In this document: positions 1 to 8,212 of the stretch, in pieces
How positions within the stretch are numbered: the stretch's first letter is position 1
Layout of the letters: every line of letters starts with the position of its first letter
Assembly: GCA_902786855.1 (NCBI GenBank)
Contig: CADAEH010000005.1
Location: forward strand, 1-64,000
Source of the DNA: an uncultured Eubacteriales bacterium
Lineage (GTDB): Bacteria > Bacillota > Clostridia > Peptostreptococcales > Anaerovoracaceae
Length of the DNA: 64,000 bases
Direction of reading: 5' to 3'
Position numbers and translations under genes: made by a program
Notes under the pieces: generated by a model
Seen by the model: the letters and a program-made list of their open reading frames with translations, nothing else
What the model was told of the DNA's origin: nothing
The model's database searches: none

Positions 1-7
1 TAAAACG

Positions 8-92
8 AAAAATCTGCTTACCACAGGTTGAAAAAATCTGTTTACCGCGGAAAGAAAAAACTGTTTACCTTACCGGGAAAATTCTGCTTGAC
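8..92. repeat. Four direct repeats, 23-24 bp period, IS21 end
   Basis: Four copies of a motif close to AAAAATCTGCTTACC lie at 8-22, 31-46, 55-69 and 77-92. Their CTG cores start at 14, 38, 61 and 84, a spacing of 24, 23 and 23 bp. Known IS21-family elements carry several short repeats at each end that bind the transposase. These copies run directly into the truncated istA frame, which suggests a deletion joining the element end to the gene interior. More copies may lie upstream of the window. Confidence 0.6.
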
Positions 93-1326
93 ATTCAGAG
101 ATGATTTCGGTGATGAGGTAGAAGTCCCGATGTCCACGTTCCACAGATATATCAAGAACCTTCGGGAACAGACCGGATATGTGAAACCGCAGCGAAAGAC
201 TGGACTGCGTGATGATCCGGAGCCGGGATATGAAGCGCAGGTCGACTACGGACAGTATGTTATGAAATCCATGTATGGCAACAATGTACGAGTGTACTTT
301 TTCTGCATGATCCTGTCCTACAGCCGGATGAAGTTCGTGTACTTTTCGCCAGAACCGTTCGATGCGGAGCGGACCATCGAAGCACACATGCATGCTTTTA
401 AATACTTCGGTGGCAAACCGCAGATGCTCGTCTATGACCAGGATCGCTGCCTTTGCATCGATGAGAACTTCGGAGAGATCGTATTTGTGAAGGAATTCGA
501 AGACTTTATCCGGGAGACCGGGTTCTCCATCTATCTCTGCCGCAAGCATGATCCGCAGACCAAAGGCAGAGTGGAGAATGCTGTCGGAACAGTGAAACGA
601 GATTTCCTGGACGGACGGATCTATCACGGGATCGATGAACTCAACATGAGCTGCCTTGCCTGGCTGGACGGTTTCGGAAACGGACAGATCGACGAGCGGA
701 CAAAGAAGATTCCGAGAGACATGTTCACCAATGAATATTTGAAACTGCAGCATGTCTATGAACGGAAGAATGACGATGTCAAAGTTCTGACGCCGGACAA
801 GAACGTCATCGAGTTCAGGAAAAACTGTTATGAACTCCCGGCAGGCAAAGTCCATGAAGGTGACCGGGTCAGGGCGGAAAAACATGGTGAGACACTTCTT
901 ATCTACCATGCGCTGACGAATGATCTGATCTGCAAACACATCATCCCGGACGGTGAAGGCAATTCCGTTATTCTTCCAAAGGCTGAGAAGACTTTGTCCA
1001 TCGAGGAAGAACTGCTGCTGGACTACAAGGAGCATCCAATTGCAAGGGAATTCTTCACGATGCTCCGGAAACGTTCACCCAGATATGTTTATCCTCAGTG
1101 CAACCGGATCCGCAGGATGCAGAAGTATTACACTGAAGAACAGATCGTGGATGGGTTCAAGTTCTGCGTGGCAAGAGGCATCTGCTCCGAAAAGGAACTG
1201 ACGGCATTCCTGCTTTGCCGTTACGGGGAAGAGACTGCTCGGAAATTCGTCTCAACTTATTCCTACCGTCACTACAAAGACCGTGCGGATGAGATCAGAG
1301 AGGAGGTTCTCAGATGGCAACGGTAA
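28..1326 (+). CDS. istA: IS21-family transposase IstA, N-terminally truncated
   Basis: This is the DDE transposase of an IS21-type element. The retained catalytic residues are probably D73 (VDYGQ), D137 (YDQD) and E183 (KGRVEN). A C-terminal beta region follows. The protein is 432 residues, whereas family members are about 500. What is missing is the N-terminal helix-turn-helix: homology begins around residue 24, and the preceding residues are encoded by terminal repeats. The start is a TTG just after an in-frame TAA at 1-3, with no good ribosome site, so this is better seen as an open but deleted gene. It overlaps istB by 13 bp, the normal coupling. Transposition competence is doubtful. Confidence 0.85.
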   Translation: MKKSVYRGKKKLFTLPGKFCLTFRDDFGDEVEVPMSTFHRYIKNLREQTGYVKPQRKTGLRDDPEPGYEAQVDYGQYVMKSMYGNNVRVYFFCMILSYSRMKFVYFSPEPFDAERTIEAHMHAFKYFGGKPQMLVYDQDRCLCIDENFGEIVFVKEFEDFIRETGFSIYLCRKHDPQTKGRVENAVGTVKRDFLDGRIYHGIDELNMSCLAWLDGFGNGQIDERTKKIPRDMFTNEYLKLQHVYERKNDDVKVLTPDKNVIEFRKNCYELPAGKVHEGDRVRAEKHGETLLIYHALTNDLICKHIIPDGEGNSVILPKAEKTLSIEEELLLDYKEHPIAREFFTMLRKRSPRYVYPQCNRIRRMQKYYTEEQIVDGFKFCVARGICSEKELTAFLLCRYGEETARKFVSTYSYRHYKDRADEIREEVLRWQR

Positions 1327-1976
1327 CAGAACTCAGAGATATGGCAAGGACACTCGGCCTTTGGAACACGGTGGTGGGCAGGATCGACATCACAGACGAA
1401 ACCGTATCTAATATGGAATATCTGTATCGTATCTTCAACGCGGAGATCGAGATGAGGAAGACAAAGAAGAAAGAAACACTCTGTCATGAATCCCATCTGC
1501 CCGATAAGACCTTTGACCACAGTAGGATCACCAAAGGTCTGCAGTGGCAGCTGCAGAGAACAGAACAGATCGATTTCAAAAACAGCATCGAGAACTTCGT
1601 GATCGTCGGGGACTGTGCGACCGGCAAGACATCCCTGACATCTGAGATCGGCGGGTATGCATTGTCAAAGATGGCGAAGGTCCAGTACATCTCGCAGGAG
1701 GATCTGCTGCTTGCGATCCGGAACCAGAGCCCGCGGTGGAAGAAGATCCTGAAAGCTGACATGATGATCATCGATGACGTGTTCTACATTGCTCCAACTG
1801 ATGCGGAGCTTACGACATTCTATAAAGCAATCACATTTCTTTCCGAGACACACAGTCTCGTGATTGTGACAAACAGGAAACTTTCCGAATGGAAAGACAT
1901 GGGCGCAGACAGGCACCTGGCGGAAACACTGAGAAAACGCCTGATGGCGAATGCTCAGCTGATCCATCTGAAATAA
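1314..1976 (+). CDS. istB: IS21-family helper ATPase IstB
   Basis: IstB is the AAA+ ATPase that assists IstA in target selection. Walker A is GDCATGKTS at about residues 99-107 and Walker B is MMIIDDV at about 150-156. At 220 residues it is somewhat shorter than the usual 240-260. The ATG at 1314 lies inside the end of istA and is preceded by GAGAGGAGG, giving translational coupling. The gene looks intact, so it could still act in trans with a full IstA elsewhere. Confidence 0.9.
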   Translation: MATVTELRDMARTLGLWNTVVGRIDITDETVSNMEYLYRIFNAEIEMRKTKKKETLCHESHLPDKTFDHSRITKGLQWQLQRTEQIDFKNSIENFVIVGDCATGKTSLTSEIGGYALSKMAKVQYISQEDLLLAIRNQSPRWKKILKADMMIIDDVFYIAPTDAELTTFYKAITFLSETHSLVIVTNRKLSEWKDMGADRHLAETLRKRLMANAQLIHLK

Positions 1977-2044
1977 CTATGAATCGATTTTGTTGGCATA
2001 TACGTGTCAACTTCTGATGTTGCCCAATGAATTTTGAAAGTAAT

Positions 2045-2089
2045 AAATCTCAGGAAATGATGAACCATTCATCAATAGGTGAGATTTTT
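2045..2089. repeat. Imperfect long hairpin after istB
   Basis: AAATCTCA at 2045-2052 pairs with TGAGATTT at 2080-2087, and inside it GATGAA pairs with TTCATC around a 3-base loop. Five Ts end the right arm (2085-2089), so it may terminate istB transcripts. The rest of 1977-2181 shows only a G-rich and then GC-rich stretch (about 2101-2165) with no gene I can support. Confidence 0.4.
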
Positions 2090-2181
2090 CATATAGAACC
2101 CCAGGGGGGAGGTAGATCTCCAGGGGGTATCGGACCGGGTACGGTGCCGGCCCGACGTGCGCGCAAAAGGCGATTTCAAAA

Positions 2182-2583
2182 GGGTGGCATGTCTCAAATA
2201 AGACGATTGAGACAGCAATCATACTGATCGCAGATATCTGTAAGCGTAACGGTATTAAGAAGCTTAACTACACAGGTGACCTCAGCGGGAACCTGTGTAT
2301 GCACTGCTGGGTTTGCAGCACAGCTTGTCCGGGGGCATATCTTAAGACGAAGTTCCGATATATAGCGGATGAGGTTAATAAGATCCTGATAGGCGAGGAG
2401 GCTTCATTCCTGGTACGGGTGACGGTTACTGATCTCTATATTCGCAAGGGCCCTGGAACAACTTACAAGAAGAAAGGCTTTATCAAGCCTGGAGTATACA
2501 CCATCATTGAGACCAGCGGTGAGTGGGGCAAGCTGAAGTCTGGAGCAGGATGGATATGCCTTGACTATGTAAATAGGGTTTAA
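2182..2583 (+). pseudogene. 5'-truncated N-acetylmuramoyl-L-alanine amidase with SH3b tail
   Basis: Reading from about 2182, the frame gives GWHVSNKTIETAI, then ADICKRNGIKKL, GNLCMHCWV and TACPGAYL, then a bacterial SH3 domain (about 2410-2580). This is the C-terminal half of a family common in Clostridia and their phages: an amidase_2 domain that cleaves the MurNAc-L-Ala bond, plus an SH3 cell-wall-binding domain. The first 100 or more residues, including the N-terminal zinc ligands, are absent, and similarity stops at the presumed insertion-element boundary. The usual HRW after the conserved Met is HCW here. An internal ATG at 2299 could yield a 94-residue product, but it would lack the fold core. 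Best read as an interrupted remnant. Confidence 0.75.
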
Positions 2584-2590
2584 TTGCGAC

Positions 2591-2624
2591 GGGCAGGCTG
2601 TAATGGCCTGCCCATAGTTTTTTT
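2591..2624 (+). terminator. Rho-independent terminator of amidase remnant
   Basis: GGGCAGGC (2591-2598) and GCCTGCCC (2606-2613) form a perfect 8-bp stem. A T-rich tail follows, with seven Ts at 2618-2624. It lies 8 bp after the stop codon of the amidase remnant. Confidence 0.85.
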
Positions 2625-2781
2625 ATTAACTATTGTGAAATAATTGACAGGGGGGTAATGCGATACCATTACATTAATGTATTTTTTCTGTTTTTTTGAT
2701 TCAGGAACGTTTCTGTTGAAAGTTTTTTCATTGGTTAATGATACTTTTATATATAGGTATAACTGGATCAAGGTGAAAGGC

Positions 2782-2967
2782 ATGGGGAGAGAATTCAGCG
2801 ATGATTTCCGAATCATGATAGTTAAGCTCCATCTTGAGCAGGGAAGAAAAATTGTTCATTTGGCTAAAGAGTATGGAGTATCTGAAAGTACGATCGGTAG
2901 GTGGATTACAAAATACAGAAATACATTAGCCAAGGTTGGAAATAATAACCGATCTTTAAAAAAATAA
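2782..2967 (+). pseudogene. IS3-type orfA fragment (helix-turn-helix)
   Basis: A 61-residue product with a Tnp/IS3-family helix-turn-helix: MGREFSDDF, then HLAKEYGVSESTIGRWI and KYRNTL. It ends after NNNRSLKK without the leucine-zipper part usual in a 90-100 residue OrfA, and no OrfB follows. The ATG at 2782 is chosen because AAGGTG lies 6 bp upstream and homology starts there. The longer open frame from 2677 encodes low-complexity hydrophobic sequence. It is probably a decayed insertion sequence. A stand-alone small DNA-binding protein is possible but less likely. Confidence 0.55.
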
Positions 2968-3010
2968 GATGATTATCTCTTTATTAACATAATTTACAGA
3001 GGAAAAACAC

Positions 3011-4132
3011 ATGGGAATCATAAAAGCTTTTGCAGGGGCTGTAGGGGGCACACTGGCAGATCAATGGATTGATGCTTTTACAGCAGGCCCATTTGATGAG
3101 CACACAGTAGTAACTCCAGGGGCATTAATAACGAAGAACAATAATAGGGGATCTAATACAAAAAGCTCTGTTGGTGTTATCACAAATGGATCGAAAATAT
3201 TCGTACCAGAGAATACTGCAGCTTTTATATTTAGTCAGTCCGGAATCGAAAATATCATTACTGAAGCAGGCGGATATGAGTACCAAGACGGCCAAGACAG
3301 CATTTTTTCAGGAGCAAGCTTTGGAGAAGCTGTTGTTGATCAGGCGATAGATCGATTTGGTAAGGGTGGCATAACTACAGACTATAAAAGAATTGCGTTT
3401 GTAAATTTAAGAGAAATAAGAAATATTCGGTTTGGAACAAAAGGTCCACAAGTTTATAACGACCTTTTCTACGGGACAGACCTAGAAATTAGGGGGTATG
3501 GATCATTTTCGGTTCAAGTAAAAGATCCTGAAGTGTTTATTAGAAATTTTGTTCCAGCTAACACTGACTATTATACGTTCGATGAGCCAAGAGTTATATC
3601 GCAATTGACATCAGAATTTTTGCAATCATTGATTGTAGTCTTAAACTCGCTGTCAGAAAAATATCGAATTTCTCAATTGCCCGCACATGCGAATGAAATA
3701 TCCGAATTAATTATTCATGATGAGCACAATGCCGGAACATGGTTGGAACGATTCGGGTTTGAGCTAGGAAAAGTCGCGATTGAAAATATCGAATTGACCG
3801 ATGATTCAAGGCAGTTAATCAAAGAGTACTCTGCAAATAAAATGAGAGTAAAAGCATATGATGACGTGAACCAACGTTCTGCAGATATCGCAGCACAGCA
3901 GCAAATTGCTGCAGGAGTCAAGAACCATGGGCTCGGTGATGGTGGCGGAGCTATATTAGGTATGAATATAGCTCAGGGTATGGTAAATGCTACTCAAAAT
4001 TCTAATAGCTCTAATAATAGGTCTATAGAGGAACAAATTGAGTTAGTTAAAAAATTGAAAGAACTTGTTGATATAGGCGTATTAAGTGAAGAGGAATTCA
4101 ATATCAAGAAAAAAGAAATAATGGGTTTATAA
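3011..4132 (+). CDS. SPFH-domain protein with C-terminal SHOCT helix pair (YdjI-like)
   Basis: A 373-residue protein of the bacterial SPFH/virion-core-like group. A short N-terminal segment (MGIIKAFAGAVGGTLADQW) is followed by an SPFH/band-7-type domain at about 50-290. A Gln/Ala-rich and then Gly-rich linker leads to a SHOCT motif at about 338-372 (KKLKELVDIGVLSEEEF). Relatives in Bacillus (YdjI) assemble membrane-associated complexes and respond to envelope stress. No transmembrane helix is evident. The start has AGAGGAAAA just upstream. The next gene, 46 bp downstream, encodes a zinc-ribbon protein, a pairing that fits the SPFH plus zinc-ribbon theme. Base composition is more AT-rich than the flanking glycan genes, and insertion-element remnants lie on both sides, so acquisition by transfer is plausible. 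Confidence 0.8.
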   Translation: MGIIKAFAGAVGGTLADQWIDAFTAGPFDEHTVVTPGALITKNNNRGSNTKSSVGVITNGSKIFVPENTAAFIFSQSGIENIITEAGGYEYQDGQDSIFSGASFGEAVVDQAIDRFGKGGITTDYKRIAFVNLREIRNIRFGTKGPQVYNDLFYGTDLEIRGYGSFSVQVKDPEVFIRNFVPANTDYYTFDEPRVISQLTSEFLQSLIVVLNSLSEKYRISQLPAHANEISELIIHDEHNAGTWLERFGFELGKVAIENIELTDDSRQLIKEYSANKMRVKAYDDVNQRSADIAAQQQIAAGVKNHGLGDGGGAILGMNIAQGMVNATQNSNSSNNRSIEEQIELVKKLKELVDIGVLSEEEFNIKKKEIMGL

Positions 4133-4178
4133 ACTAATCTGTTTTGATAATAAGTTAATGTGTTAAAGGAGGCCTAGG

Positions 4179-5228
4179 ATGAAGAAGATGCAGTGTGAAT
4201 TGTGCGGAAGTACAGACTTTATGAAGCAAGATGGCGTATTTGTTTGTCAGTATTGCGGTGCAAAGTACTCCCCTGAAGAAGCCAAGAAAATGATGATTGA
4301 AGGAACTGTTGATGTTCAGGGTACTGTAAAAGTCGATAACAGTTCTTTTGTTCAGAAATATCTTGCAAATGCACGTAGAGCAAAGCAGAAAGAAGACTGG
4401 GAAGAAGTAGAAAAATACTACAATTTAGTCGAGCAGAATGATCCTTCCAACATCGAAGCTATATTCTATAGTGCTTATGGAAAAGCTAAGCTATCTATGG
4501 TTGATGGGGACAAGTATAAAAGAGGACAGATTTGCGATGTATTCTGCAATTCGATTTCTGTAATCGATGATAACTATGATGTTTCAAAATCTGAGGAGAA
4601 TCTTGAGATAATTAAGCAGATGGATCTTGATCTTTGGATGATGTACGGAAGTAGTTTCGTTTATACACAGAGAACGCAAAATGGTAGCGTGGTAGGAGAT
4701 GATAGAAACGAAACATATTTTATGTTCGCTAAAATGGCGTTTGCTTTCATCGACAGTTTACAGAATATCATCAAAGTAGATGACAAGATCGAATATTGGA
4801 AGATTATTTATAGTCACTACAAGTTCTTGGTATCAAACACAGGTCTAACTGTAGAAGCAAGGAACAAGAATAGGGAGAAAGCTTTAGAAATTGCAAATCA
4901 GATCCATGAAAAAGATCCTTCGTTCGAGGTTGAAGATATTCCTGTTGCAACAGCACCAGCTGGATGCTATGTTGCAACTGCTGTATATGGCTCATACGAT
5001 TGTCCAGAAGTATGGACTCTTCGTAGATACAGAGACTATGATTTGGCTGAAACTTGGTACGGCAGGGCCTTCATTCATACCTACTATGCAATAAGTCCAA
5101 CTCTCGTAAAATGGTTTGGCCACACCGATTGGTTTAAGAATATGTGGAAAGGAAAGCTCGACCGCATGGTTAAAGACCTTCAGGCAAAGGGCTATGAAGA
5201 TACACCATACGAAGACAGAATTTGGTAA
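4179..5228 (+). CDS. Zinc-ribbon, TPR-like, CFI-box C-terminal protein
   Basis: A 349-residue protein of unknown function. An N-terminal zinc ribbon has C6, C9, C23 and C26 (CELCG and CQYCG). A TPR-like helical segment follows at about 58-90 (KQKEDWEEVEKYY), then a helical middle. The C-terminal module at about 267-325 carries GCYVATAVYGSYDCPEVW and LRRYRDYDL, the CFI-box signature found at the C-terminus of many bacterial proteins with zinc ribbons or TPRs. A strong ribosome site (AAAGGAGG) lies 8 bp before the ATG. It probably forms a unit with the SPFH gene upstream, and a terminator follows directly. Its biochemical role is unknown to me. Confidence 0.75.
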   Translation: MKKMQCELCGSTDFMKQDGVFVCQYCGAKYSPEEAKKMMIEGTVDVQGTVKVDNSSFVQKYLANARRAKQKEDWEEVEKYYNLVEQNDPSNIEAIFYSAYGKAKLSMVDGDKYKRGQICDVFCNSISVIDDNYDVSKSEENLEIIKQMDLDLWMMYGSSFVYTQRTQNGSVVGDDRNETYFMFAKMAFAFIDSLQNIIKVDDKIEYWKIIYSHYKFLVSNTGLTVEARNKNREKALEIANQIHEKDPSFEVEDIPVATAPAGCYVATAVYGSYDCPEVWTLRRYRDYDLAETWYGRAFIHTYYAISPTLVKWFGHTDWFKNMWKGKLDRMVKDLQAKGYEDTPYEDRIW

Positions 5229-5252
5229 GCAAAACTGGCATACGAGCGTTAT

Positions 5253-5288
5253 CACCTGCGAGGAACCCAAACCTCGCAGGTGTTTTTT
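5253..5288 (+). terminator. Terminator after CFI-box gene
   Basis: CACCTGCGAGG (5253-5263) pairs perfectly with CCTCGCAGGTG (5272-5282), followed by six Ts. It ends the SPFH/CFI-box unit. Confidence 0.9.
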
Positions 5289-5290
5289 GT

Positions 5291-5526
5291 GCGCTTTAGC
5301 TTGATGCTAACCACCGGCTATGCCGGTGAGGGTAAAAAGCTTTAGCTTCAAGAAAAATACCTCCAATGCTAACATGAGAGTGGCTACCAACCGCATCTCA
5401 GAGCAAAGGAGGTAATAAACTATGAGTAAAAATGATGGTATAAACAGTTTATCACATTCAAAATGGCGATGTCATTACCACATAGTATTCGCGCCGAAAT
5501 ACAGAAGACAAGCAATCTATGTATAG
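5291..5526 (+). mobile_element. IS200/IS605-type left-end remnant
   Basis: A perfect subterminal hairpin, CACCGGC (5312-5318) with GCCGGTG (5322-5328), precedes a tnpA start by about 100 bp. This arrangement is typical of IS200/IS605 left ends, where the hairpin is the TnpA recognition structure. Only the first 34 codons of tnpA remain and no right end is visible. The rest of the 411-bp gap to the next gene (5527-5639) contains a possible promoter and nothing else recognised. Confidence 0.65.
5422..5526 (+). pseudogene. tnpA: Truncated IS200/IS605 TnpA (Y1 transposase)
   Basis: ATG at 5422 with GGAGGT upstream encodes the conserved start of the Y1 transposase (SLSHSKWRCHYHIVFAPKYR). The frame stops with TAG at 5524-5526 after 34 codons. 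The HUH metal site and catalytic tyrosine are lost, so the copy is dead. Confidence 0.75.
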
Positions 5527-5571
5527 TAAGTATTGTTGTCAAGGAAAAATGATCAAAAGTAGATGAAACCA

Positions 5572-5602
5572 TTGATTTCGAAATGCAAGGTAATGATATA
5601 AT
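5572..5602 (+). promoter_or_regulatory. Possible promoter for the Gtr cassette
   Basis: TTGATT at 5572-5577 and a perfect TATAAT at 5597-5602, with a 19-bp spacer that is longer than optimal. It lies 37 bp before the first gene of the cassette and is the best match in the gap. Confidence 0.4.
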
Positions 5603-5639
5603 AAACAAAGTTACTTATTTTTCTTAAGAGGAGATAAGC

Positions 5640-7277
5640 ATGCAAGCATTTATCAATGACAAGAAAAAAATAAAAACCATATTTCTGTCATGCCTTGCAT
5701 TTATTCTGGTCACGCATTCTTACAGGTGGATGAACACCATGTACAGCCATGACTCGCTTCTTATCCTGCAGACAGACCGTGCGTGGCTGATTTCACTTGG
5801 CCGCATCTTCAATCCTGTCTATGTGTGGCTGCGCGGATCTTTTGTGGCACCGATGAACATCGGGATGCTGTCTACTGTTTACATCACCGTTTCTGCGGTG
5901 TTAATTATATATATCCTCAAGCTCAAGAAAAAGACGTCAATCATTCTTTGCTGCGGATTCCTTGCGACTTTTGAAACGATTGCATTTGTTAACGCAGTAT
6001 TTCTTCTATCGCTCGATCTCGATATGCTGGCGCTTCTGCTCGCTGTTCTCGGGGCATATTTTTTTATCGGAGAGAAAAACCTGAAAAGGTATGCAGCCGG
6101 CATTGTATGTATCACTATCATGCTGGGACTTTTCCAGAGCTACATCGAAGCTGCTATTCTTCTGATCTGTTTAGAGATCCTGAGAGAGGCTCTTGAAGGC
6201 GGCGACGCAGGGAAACTCTTTATAAAAGGTCTCAGATGTGTGGGGCTCCTCATAATCAGCGGGATCCTGTACAGCATTTGCCTGAAGATCGTTATGGGAT
6301 ATACCGGTATAGCTCCCGCTACCAGCGGCAACGGACTGGCTAAAATGAGGGAGCTCACGATCCCGTACGCGATCTCGCTTGCCAGGGATGCATACAAGTT
6401 TACATTGAATTATCTGTTCAATGATTCGATGATCTATCATCGCAGGATATCTCGATGGGTGTACCGCTGTCTTGCGCTGACTACGATTTCCGGTATGACA
6501 TGGATCGCAGTAAAAAGACGCCTGAACAAAGGCAATATCGCTCTTATAGTATTCTTGCTGCTGATCATGCCATTAGGCGGAAACTGTGTTTATGTATTGA
6601 GTCTGGGTCTTAAGCACAGTCTTATGAACTATGCATTTGTATTCTTCTCGATCATGGCGGTAATGGTTTATGATCTGCTTTGTACGCATACTGACAAAGC
6701 CACTTCAGCCGAGCCGGCTGAACCCCAGGGTCCGGGGGATAAAACGGCTCCGGTGCATGACGGAACCAGAAACTTAGCGTTTTACGTAAAGCTGGTGATA
6801 CCTGTGCTTTGCTCGATCCTCATATTTAATCATATCCTGTTTGCAAACCAATGGTATACCAGGAATGACCTGTACTCACAGGCGGGTGTGTCATTCATGA
6901 CACGGCTGATAACTGACATGGAAGAGGCCGAAGGATACGAGGTTGGTAAAACGCCTGTACTCATATTAGGTCATATAGACGACAGTCCGGCATCTTACAC
7001 AGTAGAGGGATTTGAGATAGCGAGCGATCCTATGGTCGGAACAACACATCATCTGGCTTTCTCTTATTATCAGACATACATCTATTTTTTCCACTATATA
7101 TTGGGTTACCCGATCAATATCGTACCTTTGAGGGATGTGACAAAATATCTGGATGATCCTGAAATCAATGCTATGCCGATCTATCCGGCAAAAGGATCAG
7201 TCAGTATGATAAACGGCGTACTCGCTATTCGTCTTTCGGAAGATCTCAGACCAGAAGAAATAAGATGGAACTATTAA
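5640..7277 (+). CDS. Polytopic membrane glucosyltransferase (Gtr type II / Glucos_trans_II-like)
   Basis: A 545-residue integral membrane protein with about ten hydrophobic segments and an early SHDSL motif (about 37-41). An acidic residue in the first outer loop is typical of polyprenyl-phosphate-glucose-using glycosyltransferases. The fold and neighbours match the serotype-specific Gtr transferases of three-component systems, which take glucose from a lipid carrier and add it to a polymer outside the cell. Its last 13 bp overlap the GtrB-like gene, and a GtrA-like gene follows three genes later. GAGGAG lies before the ATG. The sugar and acceptor are not readable from sequence. The family call is fairly sure, the activity inferred. 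Confidence 0.75.
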   Translation: MQAFINDKKKIKTIFLSCLAFILVTHSYRWMNTMYSHDSLLILQTDRAWLISLGRIFNPVYVWLRGSFVAPMNIGMLSTVYITVSAVLIIYILKLKKKTSIILCCGFLATFETIAFVNAVFLLSLDLDMLALLLAVLGAYFFIGEKNLKRYAAGIVCITIMLGLFQSYIEAAILLICLEILREALEGGDAGKLFIKGLRCVGLLIISGILYSICLKIVMGYTGIAPATSGNGLAKMRELTIPYAISLARDAYKFTLNYLFNDSMIYHRRISRWVYRCLALTTISGMTWIAVKRRLNKGNIALIVFLLLIMPLGGNCVYVLSLGLKHSLMNYAFVFFSIMAVMVYDLLCTHTDKATSAEPAEPQGPGDKTAPVHDGTRNLAFYVKLVIPVLCSILIFNHILFANQWYTRNDLYSQAGVSFMTRLITDMEEAEGYEVGKTPVLILGHIDDSPASYTVEGFEIASDPMVGTTHHLAFSYYQTYIYFFHYILGYPINIVPLRDVTKYLDDPEINAMPIYPAKGSVSMINGVLAIRLSEDLRPEEIRWNY

Positions 7278-8212
7278 CAAACAACGAGAAAAAAATAAGC
7301 TTTGTGATACCTTCTTTGAACGAAGCAGAGTCCCTGCCCAAGCTCATAGACGGGATCCGCGCCAACGTACCTGATGGGTACCTGTACGAGATAATCATCG
7401 TGAACGACGGGGCTACCGATAACACCGAGGAAGTTATGCGCTGCATCGTGGATGCTGACCCGGCTGTCCATCTCATTTCCCATAGAAAGAATTTCGGTAA
7501 AGCCGCAGCTCTGGAAACAGGATTCCATGAATCGACAGGTGACATCATCATAACCATGGATGCGGATCTTCAGGATGACCCGGTTGAGATCTCCAGATTT
7601 ATTGAGAAGCTTGACGAAGGATACGATCTTGTTTCCGGCTGGAAGAAAGATCGTCAGGATACTCTGGAAAAACGTCTGTCTTCCAGACTTTTCAATGCGC
7701 TTGTCTCACACCTGTCCGGTATCAGACTCCATGATTTCAACTGCGGTTTCAAAGCATACCGCAGAAGTGTTATAGAGTCCATTGATCTTTACGGGGACCT
7801 GCACCGCTACATTCCATGTCTTGCTGCACAAAAGGGATTCACGATCGCAGAGATCCCTGTTCATCACAATAAACGCCAATACGGCAGATCAAAATACGGA
7901 TTTGAGAGATATCTCCATGGATTGTTTGATGCAATTACGGTACTCTTCCTGATGCGTTTCGAAGAGCAGCCGATGTACATGTTTGGCCGTTTAGGACTTT
8001 TAAGCGGATTAGTCGGTTTTATAATATGTTTATACCTGACTGTAAATTGGTTTATGGGAAACGCCATAGGACACAGACCGCTTTTGATGCTTGGTGTGCT
8101 GCTCCTTGTGGCAGGTTGTCAGCTTTTTTCTTTGGGGCTTCTGGGGGAGCTTATTGTCAAAGCAAATCATCAAAGGAAGTATGATGAAAGTCACATCAGA
8201 AACAAATTATGA
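7265..8212 (+). CDS. GtrB-like polyprenyl-phosphate glycosyltransferase (GT2)
   Basis: A 315-residue GT2 enzyme with an N-terminal catalytic domain (FVIPSLNEAESLP; DADLQDDP near residue 98; QYGRSKYGF near 204) and two C-terminal transmembrane helices at about 238-305. This is the layout of GtrB, DPM1-like and ArnC-like enzymes, which transfer a sugar from a UDP donor to undecaprenyl phosphate on the cytoplasmic face. Together with the preceding membrane transferase and the GtrA-like flippase it forms a three-component glycosylation cassette. Such cassettes decorate O-antigen in Gram-negatives and wall polymers in Gram-positives. The glucose assignment is by analogy. Confidence 0.88.
   Translation: MELLTNNEKKISFVIPSLNEAESLPKLIDGIRANVPDGYLYEIIIVNDGATDNTEEVMRCIVDADPAVHLISHRKNFGKAAALETGFHESTGDIIITMDADLQDDPVEISRFIEKLDEGYDLVSGWKKDRQDTLEKRLSSRLFNALVSHLSGIRLHDFNCGFKAYRRSVIESIDLYGDLHRYIPCLAAQKGFTIAEIPVHHNKRQYGRSKYGFERYLHGLFDAITVLFLMRFEEQPMYMFGRLGLLSGLVGFIICLYLTVNWFMGNAIGHRPLLMLGVLLLVAGCQLFSLGLLGELIVKANHQRKYDESHIRNKL

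Larger units (their letters stand above)
1..2181 (+). mobile_element. IS21-family element, left side incomplete
   Basis: An istA-istB pair on the plus strand defines an IS21-type element. Short direct repeats at 8-92 look like the multiple terminal transposase-binding repeats of this family. The right limit is placed near 2181, because from about 2182 a reading frame of an unrelated amidase begins abruptly. The left limit may lie outside the window. istA lacks the N-terminal DNA-binding region, so the copy is probably defective. The exact ends and any target duplication cannot be read. Confidence 0.65.

Noticed and set aside
70-1035. 321-codon open frame on the minus strand inside istA
   Set aside because: It mirrors the istA coding strand and has no homology, ribosome site or promoter. 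The plus-strand frame has the DDE motifs.
1-5640. A prophage
   Set aside because: Only an amidase fragment could be phage-derived. No capsid, portal, terminase or integrase genes are seen.
8091-8183. Earlier start for the methyltransferase
   Set aside because: It lies inside the GtrB-like transmembrane coding region and adds no domain. ATG 8184 has a better-placed ribosome site.
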